NCBI GenBank assembly: GCA_905221605.1
Contig: CAJNDS010002486.1
Coordinates: 188,001 to 248,000, forward strand
Length of the DNA: 60,000 nt
Source of the DNA: Symbiodinium natans
Lineage: Eukaryota; Sar; Dinophyceae; Suessiales; Symbiodiniaceae
Direction of reading: 5' to 3'
Part shown: one piece after another, positions 25,101 to 34,405 of the stretch
Layout of the letters: every line of letters begins with the position of its first letter
How positions within the stretch are numbered: position 1 is the first letter of the stretch
The notes under the pieces: generated by a model
Databases searched by the model: none
Told to the model about the DNA's origin: nothing
Seen by the model: only the letters and a program-made list of their open reading frames with translations
Position numbers and translations under genes: made by a program

Positions 25101-25389
25101 GGCTGTCTCCTGCAAACAGATTGCGAGCGTCCCACTTGGCATTCATTCTTTCAAAACGCAAGGCGGCTTCCCTCAAGGCATCATACGTGACATCTTCAGT
25201 AAGAATTGTCGCGAGATGGTTGCGCATGCTCTGGGTGATTGAACGAAGAAAAATACTGGTCTTGAAATCATCGTCCAATTTCTTGCCGCTACTGCGTTCA
25301 TACTCCTCAAAGATACGTTCCATATCTAAGACTTGAGGCAACAATGGCTCATTGCCCTTGAAGTGGTTCATGCTGGTGATTGCACTCAA
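19150..25389 (-). CDS. Element 1 polyprotein: gag C-terminus, protease, integrase, RT, RNase H, membrane/Zn module
   Basis: About 2,079 residues in one frame; the frame is open further upstream to ~25470, where gag enters from another frame. Visible parts are: a gag helical region; Gly/Lys/Pro-rich repeats (~120-185); a CCHC knuckle (C189, C192, H197, C202); an aspartic protease with DSGSD (398-402); a pre-integrase H-H-C-C site near 759; a DDE integrase core from ~800; reverse transcriptase with LDIADAF (~1378) and MVHVDDMM (~1453, HVDD in place of the usual YVDD); and RNase H with SDADWSG (~1643). After RNase H come about 300 extra residues: hydrophobic membrane-spanning stretches at ~1855-1905, an acidic linker, and a terminal Cys/His motif (~2033-2079, HxxxC then PCKEC). 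The whole pol region lacks stop codons. Confidence 0.92.
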   Translation of the reverse strand: MSAITSMNHFKGNEPLLPQVLDMERIFEEYERSSGKKLDDDFKTSIFLRSITQSMRNHLATILTEDVTYDALREAALRFERMNAKWDARNLFAGDSLFANRRQPAGPNDGPVPMEVDALQRKGNPKGYKGKPKGPKGGGSPKGTKGPKGGNPKGPKSGKPKGKGRGDKGQKGNPKGPDAGKGARQNVICHACGKRGHYKSECWQNVQHVQGDDASTTAPSTAGPSASQVRPSPDTSTTMRSVNMVQIDMTGDWCGGSINALTADSCPAAGDDFLKVVKSLALIPHGHPSLPNLVPVQESNDLVAIAEPECTVFAQAIAEPEYTVFAQQSGVEVYDMSATDGDEDWTVCDGVLPATATTDACLCTPHYPSSNPATFFVQTVQSTAGQQGGCRDIEIVVDSGSDASCLPLSWGDVGVECANTQENFRDAQGHKITGSKTRMAVLQIGQVQFKERWLLSSVSRPLFSVGKLMKQGWNIIHDEHGVPHLMNPDASLRVPMHYCHNSLHATGMISSVTACDDRGPSVLALEISGPWLALNDRFQEVTSGVYARRDMSDCLLDCTVPLTHLGVQFRTTLRQEASGWAVFELNTPLSSLDLSEASFVPSRIHNIITIGSCSKINIDELFGRVPAARRDHVSEDAESDAGLPDVPIGGVGNIAGPDDEIQEGDELPGQEAEEVMQPAMRAHVVVEGVELHEGCTLSTLRAACTALGIGKSGGKATVLQRIHNFMDRQRLLERHQVEDARVQLPREQAPVSEPTPEEMRRHTLSHIPFMPWCEHCIKFQARADRHVQARPDVRACSTCSFDFAFTERETGRPGDKLICLILKDSHTGATCAIPTPAKGGTVAFKFMVAEVCKFLNFCCGHTEIALRSDGEPACLALQQGAKELRSRMKLDTHLEQLEAADHQANPSEQTVDQLRQLTGTLLSQVEAETGQKVSTMSPLHAWAWKHACWLQMRYGRSGFASPFEVITGRPYNGKVVGFGEVVFARIKSSIKGKARWIKMLWLGKLGVSDLHFGVTPGGFLISSRSVRRLPKQYDASLLESLRDMPWSQASFLAGQVGQARMQRTPVRGEEEEVQQPLPEVVLPERPPLPYPGYVLPDNAPLEELIPPPAIIASGTPEPPTPVQTSAVTPLPTAAEPSTPMLVDSDAPPPQQEASGARASSGLGGVSGSSEALGAPGPAPEARPSGAGGDEQPAPKRARIRLRLDAVQVDKDGNELHNVDEQIELFDEAAEGFMDCEESEAWDNYDDDAGASPSAEIPSCLIRPFSQTEPQCSPEELQYIDEIADNFELSRLTNMHVLSEVQSKLEDHRVLSSKSVRSWRPKVLNQEKVWVRRSRLVAREFAWLDKGRSGLFAPTTAQIMLRVVPGLFMRMRDQNWSMLSLDIADAFLQCAQAHPTCTKVGNKWFKLDRMLPGQRDGSVTWFADFTEEIKRAVGAELLPEQPALFRLPESEGGGMVHVDDMMCAGRSDKLEKLENHLKSKFKVSSEWIRNVGDCVSFLKRTHRLVSEDLLVIEPNVKYVEKLMQVTGLAAAKERYKATPFPTGPMPTDRVPDPELDATSASKYRAAVGILMYVASDLPACQFGIRFLSTYAHCPTEGSWKLLRHLTAYINSHESHVVGLAKPIVGKGIIRDCSDNLHTPLSILECFSDADWSGNRQTRKSVSAAVVLWDSMTIYSHSKTQKNISLSSAESEYHSMISAIADSILLKACIAFVAPHPPLEITAFCDNSAARTLACRQGVGRMRHVSGKLLWLQQKTKEGEVVVRPVPTADNVSDLGTKALKADRILYLLSKLNMRDSECGYQLVGAEYLLDAQSRRQLCRVIKQGSVNPQRILQVLALALQVDAIASEQDEPNDDQDALSHVSTSLLTWIGESVTVVFLVCADLIENHPMCAMLFGQSMMLVFLICAMCFCRSHRRSEPTTSGNATMPKVEVNVVVDRPLGVGDRDKPEPAEIPNPDLPQRENEGDDDQPDPTAASSSAPANAAPVSASTSWNEVEANLNAWLRENALPTLEQCNAPPRTPEHPSVRDPAENHVVFVTASRGYAFHRTRECPKLRCAKRILRYSKREAIRRGFKPCKECGA

Positions 25390-26014
25390 GATGCCAAGCG
25401 ATCGCGTTCTCGACGTCGGCTGAAACAGCTGGATGAGCTGCCTCAGGGCCTCGAAGGGCAGGCACTCGCTGGATCAGCTGCAGGCCCCTGCCCTTCACAA
25501 GGCTGCACAAGAGTGCAAACAGCTGCTTGGATCGTTGGGCTGCCTCAGGACTTTTATACCCTTGACCCTCTTCATCAGGGTGCTGCTCAAGATATGCAAT
25601 TTCATCTCCAAAAGCAGAATCAAGGGCACACAAGTACTGCTTGAGGCTCCAAAACCACTGCAGCCACATGCCATGCTCTTCCTCTCTCGTGGCAGGCTTA
25701 AACACATCGGGTTTCGGGAGAATGCGGGCCATGTCACTGCCTGCAATTCCCTGCTTTGCATTGCCTTGCGACGTTGCTGCACTCAGGGCAGCCTGTGCAG
25801 CGGTTGCTGCTGCAGTCGTCGCCTCCATCATCTGTCTCATCATGGTCATCATATCATCTGGCGTCACATACATACCCTGCGCTTGCGGACTGCCAGGGCT
25901 GAACGGATTCTGTGCTGCTGACGCTGAAGCCTGGCTCGCCTGTGCACCTTGGGGCAAGTGCACGCCTTGGCCAGGGTCAACCTCAAGATCGCTTATGTCA
26001 TCTTGCGATGCCAT
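25349..26014 (-). CDS. Element 1 gag N-terminal part
   Basis: The ATG at 26014 opens a protein with an acidic start, a Met/Ala/Gln-rich segment and a gag-like helical domain (WLQWFWSLKQYL). The frame ends at 25349. The expected continuation (EALRQLIQLFQPTSR, then the polyprotein) lies one base forward in the next frame, around 25440-25470. The join therefore needs a +1 shift, either a one-base insertion or Ty1-style recoding. Confidence 0.8.
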   Translation of the reverse strand: MASQDDISDLEVDPGQGVHLPQGAQASQASASAAQNPFSPGSPQAQGMYVTPDDMMTMMRQMMEATTAAATAAQAALSAATSQGNAKQGIAGSDMARILPKPDVFKPATREEEHGMWLQWFWSLKQYLCALDSAFGDEIAYLEQHPDEEGQGYKSPEAAQRSKQLFALLCSLVKGRGLQLIQRVPALRGPEAAHPAVSADVENAIAWHLECNHQHEPLQGQ

Positions 26015-26045
26015 CACAGCAGCAATCAAGCACTTCGGGAATCTC

Positions 26046-26613
26046 TCACTCACTCTCAAGATCCACAGCTTCGGTCTGGGGCACTAAGGATCTTTGGAAC
26101 TTGGCAGGTTGCGTTTCACACAGATCGATAACAGATGGCGAAGACTGCAACGCTCTCTTAAACGTCGGCCGGCTGTCCTCTGCCAACAACTGTTCGATCA
26201 GTCCAAGGTCTCGTTCGAAATTTGGACCCTCTTGCTCTGCCTGGACGAAGCGAAGTTGCTTTGCAAACGGGAATCGCCTCCTCACACACTCGGTCTATAC
26301 CAAGATCTATAAAGTTCTCCTTCAAGCCTTGATCTTTCAAGCAAGTGTTTCCGAAGCACCAAACTTGCTCAACCGTATGAAGAGTTTCCAGCTTCTTCTG
26401 GAAAGCAGTGTGAATCCCTACCAAGACAGCTTGCCACCCGTATTCAGTTCTGTTGGCTGGCCTGGGCCGATTCAACAGTTGTTCAAGATACAGGCTGTCC
26501 AAGAGCTCTTTAAGCGAATCGCAACTGGCAACAGTTGCCGTGTTCACGAAAGTCACTTGGACGCCAACCGGCTGTCCAGCCGGCAGGTCAATATGGCGCA
26601 AGCTACGGCTCAC
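26046..26613 (-). CDS. Leader ORF upstream of gag in element 1
   Basis: Between the primer-binding site and gag lies coding-like sequence in two overlapping frames: 26613-26158, then 26285-26046. The composition (Leu/Glu/Lys-rich helices, few repeats) resembles a real protein of about 185 residues, and the second frame stops 31 bases before the gag ATG. A +1 shift near 26255-26285 would join them. I recognise no domain. The starting codon is uncertain. Chance open frames are the alternative. Confidence 0.45.
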
Positions 26614-26716
26614 TTCCTACAAAGGACCCCGAAAGAAGAAAACAAAGATCAGAAAGCCTGGGCCCCCGAACGCACCCAAAAGATGCTAGAGACCCCAACG
26701 ACGTGTCTCGAAGCTC

Positions 26717-26740
26717 GGGCTTTCCCGGGCTCCGCTACCA
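26717..26740 (-). promoter_or_regulatory. tRNA primer-binding site
   Basis: Immediately inside the 5' LTR the minus strand reads TGGTAGCGGAGCCC. TGG pairs with the tRNA CCA end, and TGGTAGCGGAG resembles the complement of an initiator-Met acceptor stem (TGGTAGCAGAG in other eukaryotes). The tRNA identity is an inference. Confidence 0.75.
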
Positions 26741-26873
26741 TGAAAAACTTTTGAATCCGTAAAGACGCCTGCAGATTCGAATCACTCAAGTCACATGCTA
26801 CATGGGAGCAACAGGTAAAACAACTGCAAAACATAATATCTGGGCATACTGTAAATCGGGAAAATCCTAAACA
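26741..26873 (-). repeat. 5' LTR of element 1
   Basis: This is the partner of 18468-18600 and is identical over 133 bases. It lies next to the primer-binding site and is followed by the target duplication CAGTT at 26874-26878. The element's promoter should be here, but I see no clear TATA box. Confidence 0.92.
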
Positions 26874-26878
26874 CAGTT

Positions 26879-28070
26879 GCACTTACATTATCCTGCACCT
26901 TCTGGAACAGCGGGACTCCATCGGCTGCAGCTGCTGCCTCCACAATCAAGCATTTTGTCACCGATTGTTGGCTGCCTTCCAGTACATGTGTTGCTGGCCT
27001 CGCTCCATGTCGTATACGGAGGGTGTAATCCCGAAGCGGGGCAGAATGTATGAGGGCACAATGGCCATGCTGCCAAGTATTGTGCATGCCCAATTTTACA
27101 ACCGATGCTGTGCTGAGTAAAAAATATTGATTTGCAAAACTTTCGGTCGCGAAAGTCTTGATCCAAACCACGAATCGACATGGCATGCCGCCATGCATGT
27201 CACGAGCCTCGAAGAAAGCTTGGGTAACTTAATTTTTAACTAACTTGGAAGAAGCATAGGGCTGTGCCGGCCGTTGCCGACAAGATCTCAAAAAGTGAGA
27301 ATATCTTCGCATAGGAAATGCCGCTCAAAGCGCTTCAGCCACATTTTTGCATGCTTTTGCAATCAGTAAAACCGCGATCCCAGTGCACCTGAAGACTACG
27401 GTGTGCATGCGGTCTAGTCCGCTGGAAGCGAAGCTAGCGCTCGTCATGCAAGAACTCTTGCACAGCCGGCTTGCCGGCCACAAAGAAGACGGCGTCGTAG
27501 GGAAGGCCCATTGCACATGACGTCGATGAGTTTTATATCATGCATGGGCACATAAATGTTCATTGTGGACGAGGCGACGTTGCGCCCGGCCTGTGCGCCA
27601 GCCCTCCCGAGAAGCACGGGCAATACTCGGGCAATGGCATGCCGGGCGGCGAAGACACCGTGTACCCGATGAACACCGGCTTTGGCATGGGGCTGTCGAT
27701 ACTGCTTATGTCAGCCTCTGTGCTCGCTCCGGCCATGGCGGTCAGAGGCTAACTCTCACCTGGCCTCGCCTTTCAGCAAGCGACGCAGTGCAAGCGTCGC
27801 GAGACCTACCCTGAGCTCGCGAGAAGGACTGGCAGCCGCTGGGGCTCCGAACCCGCAGCCTTCTTGCGGCTCCTTGCGCGGGCACAACACGCTGCCGTCC
27901 GTTCGGCCTTGTGTGCAGCTTGCAAGTCATCGTCCGAGCGGTGGTGATGGCGGCCACCACGTCTTGCGCGAGTAGGCTCTGTGCCGTGCTTGCCTCCTCC
28001 TTTACCGCCGCCACGCCCCCCGCCTTTGTTGCACTGCGCTCCATGTCATGATTAGGGGCGCAAGGGGCAG
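26879..28070. other. Stretch without a supported gene
   Basis: Overlapping short frames only. A coding-like minus-strand frame (26791-27198) ends near a GTAAGT donor at 26886, so a host exon may lie here with element 1 inserted in its intron, but the partner exon was not found. Confidence 0.35.
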
Positions 28071-28340
28071 CTGGGTTGATGGGCGGGAGCCAATTAGGGG
28101 GGGAGCCGGGAGGAGGAGGAGGAGGAGGAGGAGGGGCAGGAGGAGGAGGAGAGGAGGGGGAGGATGAGGAAACGGCACCCGGAGGCAAAGGCGGATCCGG
28201 AGGCGAAAAGCCAAACAAGAAATGCCATGCAAACAAAACGCAAACAACATACAAAACAAATACAAACAAAATAGTAGCAAAATGCAAAAAAACGCAAACG
28301 AAATGCAAAAACAAATGCAAAAAAACCAAGGGCTGTTTGC
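28071..28340. repeat. GGA microsatellite and A-rich GCAAA repeats
   Basis: A (GGA)n run with interruptions (28105-28165) is followed by A-rich DNA with recurrent ATGCAAAAAC words. Open frames on both strands are compositional. Confidence 0.75.
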
Positions 28341-28734
28341 ATTTTCCGAGTTTCCTAGCCCCTGAAGCCGCCGGCCAGGATTTTGCATTTTCCTTGCGTT
28401 TTTGCTTCTGTCCATGCCTTCCCGTTCCTCCTCTGTGTTCTGCTTGATTCTGTTTGCGTCCCCCTCCCCTCTGGTCCAGCCGAGCCGTAGTCCACTTCCA
28501 CCATCCTTGTCCCGGCCGCCACAAGGATACCCTGATATCCAACAGGCTTGCGAACGGCGCACATGCATTGCTTGGTGGTGGATTTGCTCGGCGTAGACCC
28601 CGGCGGGTTATTTCAGAATTTCCGGTTTGGCCCGATCAGCCCGGCCATTATAGTCTACCCTGACCACGGACTAGCCAGCCCACCACACCACGATGATGCG
28701 CATGACGCTCGCACCAGGACACCCAGAAAGCCAG

Positions 28735-29010
28735 AGAGCAAACCATATTATGCAGCAGCATAATGCAAACGAAAACACAACCCAAAGCCAAAAGCAAAAA
28801 AAATGCAAAACCAGAATGCAAAAAACAAGGCAACCAAATTCCCAAAGCCAAAAAAAAAGCAACACCAGAATACCAAAAAAAACAACAACAAATTTCAAAG
28901 GCAAAAAAAACAACACCAGAATGCAAAAGAAACGCAACCAAATTCCCAAAGCAAAGAGAACGCAAAGCCAGAATGCAAAACAAACGCAAACCAAATACAA
29001 ATTAGTTATC
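28735..29010. repeat. A-rich degenerate tandem repeat (GCAAAACCAGAATGC)
   Basis: Words such as CCAGAATGCAAAA, CCAAATTCCCAAAGC and ACACCAGAAT recur at roughly 40-60 base spacing. This is a decayed minisatellite. Lys/Gln/Asn-rich frames across it are not genes. Confidence 0.7.
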
Positions 29011-29480
29011 AGCTGCCACATAGTCTGTGGCCCAACGAATCTTATAAGTGTAGAAGTGTGCGCTGCTACTTGATTTGTAGGCTTGAGCACCCGGCCAGCT
29101 GACCTCAGGGAGTGGTCTCCCAGCACGACTGAGATCGGGAAGCGTGGGTCTTAATCCAGGTGCTCCTGTCCGGTGACTGCGCGCATGCATTTCAACCTTG
29201 CAACATGAGCATTGCTGCTGCGCCGAATACAACTCACGGTTCAGGCTTTGGCCGTTTTGGCGTTTGCGTGCTGGCTTCGAGGCCTGCCCCTCTAGCGGTT
29301 GAACTGGGCGCTCGCTGCTGGGGCGAGGTCGCTGTGGTGTCTGGGGCTTAGGAGTTTAGGGTTTCGGGTTTGTCTGTGAGCTTGGGGCTCACGTCGCCAA
29401 AGGGTAGCCAGAAATTCTGCACCTAGGGTTTGTGCGGCCAACAAAAGCTGCACCAACCCAATCCCAAGCCAACCCTGATG

Positions 29481-31726
29481 CTGGCAGAACCTGGTGAACA
29501 GTATGAAAGAAATTTTCGCAAAGCATAAAATTGTTTTAAACAAAATTTGTTTTTCTTTTTGTGTAATTTCTGTTTTTTTTGTGATTTTTGTGTTGTTATT
29601 TCAAAATATATTACGAAAATATGCTAAAATTTGCTTGCAATGCATTTTAAATATTAATTGAATTCTTTCGTAACATGTTTTATTTAATATACATCGTGAA
29701 ATATTATAAAATAATAAATAATATTTAGTTTATATTCGACCTAATTCAAGTTAAATTTTCAATTGTTTTCATCAAAATTGATTTAATTTTCGAGTGCATC
29801 CGTGGGGCTATATAAAAATATGATCGATTTAGTATTATAACGAATAGAAAATCTTGTATTATGAAAAACAAACAGAATATTAGAAATAAATATATATGAT
29901 TAATCTATATTAATTTATATCAAATAAGAAAGAATTTCTTTTGATCAGAATTTTTTCAAGACCTTTTTCCGATGAATATTTTCAATATATATTTTTCATA
30001 ATATCGTGTCATTCAATTATATCTAGTATAGAGTGTCGTATCACCAATTCATAGAATTTAATTTGACTATACATATATTTCCTTTCAACAATTAATATCA
30101 GATTTTTCGAAATAATTATTATATTGTGTGTTATTAATAATTTCTTCTATAAATATTTATTCATTTTGTTTGATTGTTAGTTTTTTTAATTGATTATATA
30201 TATATATATACATATACTAATTTTCATAAATTCAAAAATAATAGAAATTATATTTCAATATTTTTTTCTAGAATATTTTCTTTTGCTTTATTTATCATGT
30301 TTATATATTTTTCAAATAATTTACCAACTAAAAATATATCATTTTCGGAAATTTTAATATTGAGAATTTTCATTTATTCTATATATTACCATTATTCTAT
30401 ATTTTTTCTTTGCCTTTTTTACAATTTGTATTTTTTATCATTTTTTGAATAATTTAATTATAATAATAAATTTTCATATTAATAATTGTAATGGAACATT
30501 TTTTATAACAATATATAATTTAGACTTATATTCTTATCGATAATTTATCATTTAACTAAAATCTGTTTCTGTAATTTTATTATTCTTTTATCGATATATG
30601 TTTTTTAATAAATATAATATTTTGATCGACCAATATATTAATCTTTTGAATTTTATGGAATATATTCAGAAAATATATTTAGAAAAAAGTATATATTTCA
30701 TATTTTACATCAAAAATCTAATAAGTATACTTATAAGAAAAAACCAAAATAATTTAAATACTGCCATGTTTTTAGCCTTCTTTTGTTAACTCTCTTCAAA
30801 AAAATTTATCTTATTTAACGAATAATTCATTTGCATAGAAATTATTTTCTTTATTAAATATTATAATCTACCTTTCAATTAGATATTATATATAAAGATT
30901 TATCGAATAGTTGTATACTAATACAAAACAGTGTATTTTTTCAAATAAAATACATCTAAATAAAATGAAAAATTCATATAATTTCTTTTTAAATCGAAAA
31001 AACAAAATCTATATAAATGTAATAGGTAACAGAATATTTTACAAAACTGACCATTTAAAGGCGATATTATCGATAATTAAAATGAATACATATAGCATAG
31101 CCAATATATGTGGAACCAACCCGAAAATCTCAATATCCAGGTTTCGGTGCTATGAAATTTCCGGTGAGCTTCATAGAGATAGTGGCCGGATAACGTGTGT
31201 TGTTTGGGGTTTATATATAAATTCAGAAACATAAGCCTAGTTTTGCTACTCGATCGAATCTAACAACAAAATACTGGCTATCGATGATTGAAATAAAAGA
31301 ACAGGAGCATACGGTACAAAAACCACAATCTCAATCAAGATTGTTCGAAGATGCTGTTGAGCTCATGTATGCAGACAAAAAAAACTTCCAGATGATATCC
31401 CGCACCTTGTGTTGCACAGCCTTGCACGCCATTCGCTTCACGCCGAATGTGTACAAATGCCACCAGCAAAATATTTGTTTAAAAACTTCAGCAGAGTTAC
31501 CAAAAATTGTTATCACTGTCTTTATATTTATTGAAAATCTATTTGTGGCATATTAAAAACAACAAATATTATATGTTTTTCGTTTTGATTTCTGATCTCA
31601 AGCACAGCACCGCTTGGCAAAACACCAACGCTATTGTTTTTTTAGAATATTGGAAAAATCTTAAGAGCATATAGCGTTTTTTGTAAAAGACTTGAAACTG
31701 GCTGCTGAATGTAACTTTTTGCGCAG
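29481..31726. repeat. AT-rich repeat unit, copy 1 (2,246 bp)
   Basis: Base composition changes abruptly at about 29480 to very AT-rich DNA with runs of A, T and TA. The unit starts CTGGCAGAACCTGGTG and recurs from 31727. It includes a GC-richer conserved stretch near its end (31140-31446). Short open frames are Ile/Phe/Tyr-rich and look compositional. No organellar gene, rRNA or transposase was recognised. Confidence 0.8.
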
Positions 31727-33584
31727 CTGGCAGAACCTGGTGAACAGTATGAAAGAAATTTTCGCAAAGCATAAAATTGTTTTAAACAAAATTTGTTTTT
31801 CTTTTTGTGTAATTTCTGTTTTTTTTGTGATTTTTGTGTTGTTATTTCAAAATATATTAAGAAAATATATTAAAATTTTCTTGCAATGCATTTTAAGTAT
31901 TAATTGAATTCTTTCGTAACATGTTTTATTTTAATATGTATCGTGAAATATTATAAATAATAACTAATATTGTAGATTATATTCGACCGAATTCAAGCTA
32001 AATTTTCAATTGTTCTCATTAAAAAAGATTTAATTTTCGATTGCATCCGTGGGGCTATATAAAGAATATGAGTTTTTATAACGAATAGAAAATCTTGTCT
32101 TATGAAAAACAAACAGAATATTAGAAATAAATATATATGATTAATCTATATTAATTTATATCAAATAAGAATAAGAATTTCTTTTGATCAGAATTTTTTC
32201 AAGACCTTTTTCCGATGAATATTTTCAATATATATTTTTCATAATATCGTATCATTCAATTATATCTAGTATAGAGTGTCGTATCACCAATTCATAGAAA
32301 TTAATCTGACTATACATATATCTCCTTTCAACAATTAATATCAGATTTTTCGAAATAATTATTGTATTGTGTGTTATTAATAATTTCTCTATAAAATATT
32401 TATTCATTTTTGTTTGTTTTTTTGATTAATTTTATATATATATAAATATTTTAATTTTCATAAATTCAAACATAATGAAATTATATTTTGATATTTTTTC
32501 TAGAATACTTTCTTTTACTTTATTTATCATTTTATATATTTTTTCCAATAATTTACCAGTACAAAAAATATATCATTTTCAAAAAATATTAATTTTAATT
32601 TTTATTCTATATATTACAATTATTCTATAAATTGTCTTTGTCTTTTTTACAATTTTTTATCAATTATTTTTTAATAATTTACTTATAATCATAAATTTTC
32701 ATATTAATGATTGTAATTGAATTTTTTTTATAACAATATAATTTACACTTATATTCTTATCGATAATTTTATCATTTATTAAAATCGTTTTTTGTAGTTT
32801 ATTATTCATTTATCGATACATATTTTTAATTTTATATAATATTTATCGACCAATATGTTAATCTTTTGAATTTTGTGGAATATATTCAGAAAATATATTT
32901 AGAAAAATAAGTATATATTTCATATTTACATCAAAAATCCAATAAGTATACTTATAAGAAAAATCAAAATAATTTAAACACTATCGTATTTTTAGCCTTT
33001 TGCTAACCCTCTTCAAAAAATTTTTTCCAAAACAATATATCGTATTTAACGAATAATTCATTTTCTTTATTAAATATTATAATCTACCTTTCAATTATAT
33101 ATTATATATAAAGATTTATCGAATAGTTTTATTCTAATACAAAACAGTGTATTTTTTCAAATAAAATACATCTAAATAAAATGAAAAATTCATATAATTT
33201 CTTTTTAAATCGAAAAAACAAAATCTATATAAATGTAATAGGTAACAGAATATTTTACAAAACTGACCATTTAAAGGAATCCCAATATCCAGGTTTCGGT
33301 GCTATGAAATTTCCGGTGAGCTTCATAGAGATAGTGGCCGGATAACGTGTGTTGTTTGGGGTTTATATATAAATTCAGAAACATAAGCCTAGTTTTGCTA
33401 CTCGATCGAATCTAATAACAAAATACTGGCTATCGATGATTGAAATAAATGAACAGGAGCACGCGGTACAAAAACTACAATCTCAATCAAGATTGTTCGA
33501 AGCTCATGTATGCACACAAAAAAACCTTCCAGACGATATTCCGCACCTTGTGTTGCACAGCCTTGCACGCCATTCGCTTTACGC
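31727..33584. repeat. AT-rich repeat unit, copy 2, truncated
   Basis: This is a direct repeat of 29481-31446 with scattered substitutions and indels, including loss of ~70 bases corresponding to copy 1 near 31061-31131. It stops at the sequence ACGCC where copy 1 continues for 280 more bases. Beyond it, composition returns to normal. The copies have diverged, so the duplication is not recent. Confidence 0.85.
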
Positions 33585-34405
33585 CAAGGCTCATCGGGAA
33601 GGGCTGGAAATTAGGCTAGGTTTGTGGATCTCCAGTGTTTGTTTTAGAATTCAGGGTTGAGGGGTTTAGGATTCTGTGCGGAAGTGAGGTCTTGGTGAAT
33701 CCCATCAAACCCTAAAGCCTCGGAAGCGAAACCCGGACTACCTACGGCCTGCACCTCCAGAAATGGACAGGTTGGTGGGACGATGAAAGCCCTCAAAATA
33801 TGGATGGCTTGAGGATGATGCCTTTTCCAGCATCTGGGAATTGTTTTTCAGGGGGCGTTAAGTTTAGAGGGGGTTTTGGGTTTGCATGCTGGGGCATTGA
33901 ACATCAGAATCTGGACTTCCCTGTGCTGAAGTCCTGAAGGTTTGGCGAACCTGCAGCCACACCTAAACGGAGGGGTGACTTGCAACAAAAGACTGTGAGT
34001 AGCAACTAATGTAAAAGTTTCTAAACAGCACAAACCCAACTTACACACAGCTTCGCACTTGCACAGCACTTTCTCGGTCACACAAAGCGACGTGCAGTTG
34101 TCCTGCCTTCTTAGTGCTTTCTCAGCTCTCTTGACCTTGAGCCAAGAGTCAAAAGTAAAACTGGAAAAACCCAGTTGACGCCACCTACGCAAGCTCACTT
34201 CTCCTACAAAACAAAACTTCAAGGAAAAACATGCTCGACTGCTCAGGGAAGACCTGCACGTCCCGGACATACAGTAAGCACGCCAAACATGCGCCTTGGC
34301 CTAAAAGGCATCCCGCAGACGTGTCTATACACAGATTTTCACACCCCCTTTCGGGATGATCCTTTTTGGCTCACCTCACTCTCAGATGACGACATCTTCA
34401 GATGA
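33585..34405. other. Spacer between AT-rich island and element 2
   Basis: GTTTAGG-type words occur at 33655-33715. No gene was recognised. The 3' LTR of element 2 would be expected here, but I found no copy of this sequence beyond the element's other end. Confidence 0.45.

Larger units (their letters stand above)
18468..26873 (-). mobile_element. Full-length Copia-type LTR retrotransposon (element 1, 8,406 bp)
   Basis: Two identical 133-base LTRs (TG...CA) flank an 8.1-kb interior, with a 5-base target duplication outside. The element reads on the minus strand in the order: 5' LTR, primer-binding site, an extra ORF, gag, protease, integrase, reverse transcriptase, RNase H, a membrane segment and a Cys/His domain, purine tract, 3' LTR. 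Integrase before reverse transcriptase defines Ty1/Copia order. LTR identity implies recent insertion. One +1 frame change interrupts gag and another the leader ORF, so it may be recently inactivated or may use recoding. Confidence 0.93.

Noticed and set aside
26791-27198. Host exon with a GTAAGT donor next to the element 1 insertion
   Set aside because: The frame is plausible but no downstream partner exon in matching phase was found on the far side of the element.
30174-30789. Ile/Phe/Tyr-rich frames that look like membrane proteins
   Set aside because: AT-rich composition produces such frames by chance, and the frames are not kept in the second copy of the unit.
34128-34150. Second spliced-leader-like match on the minus strand
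   Set aside because: Only the last ten bases (TTGGCTCAAG) match; the rest differs.
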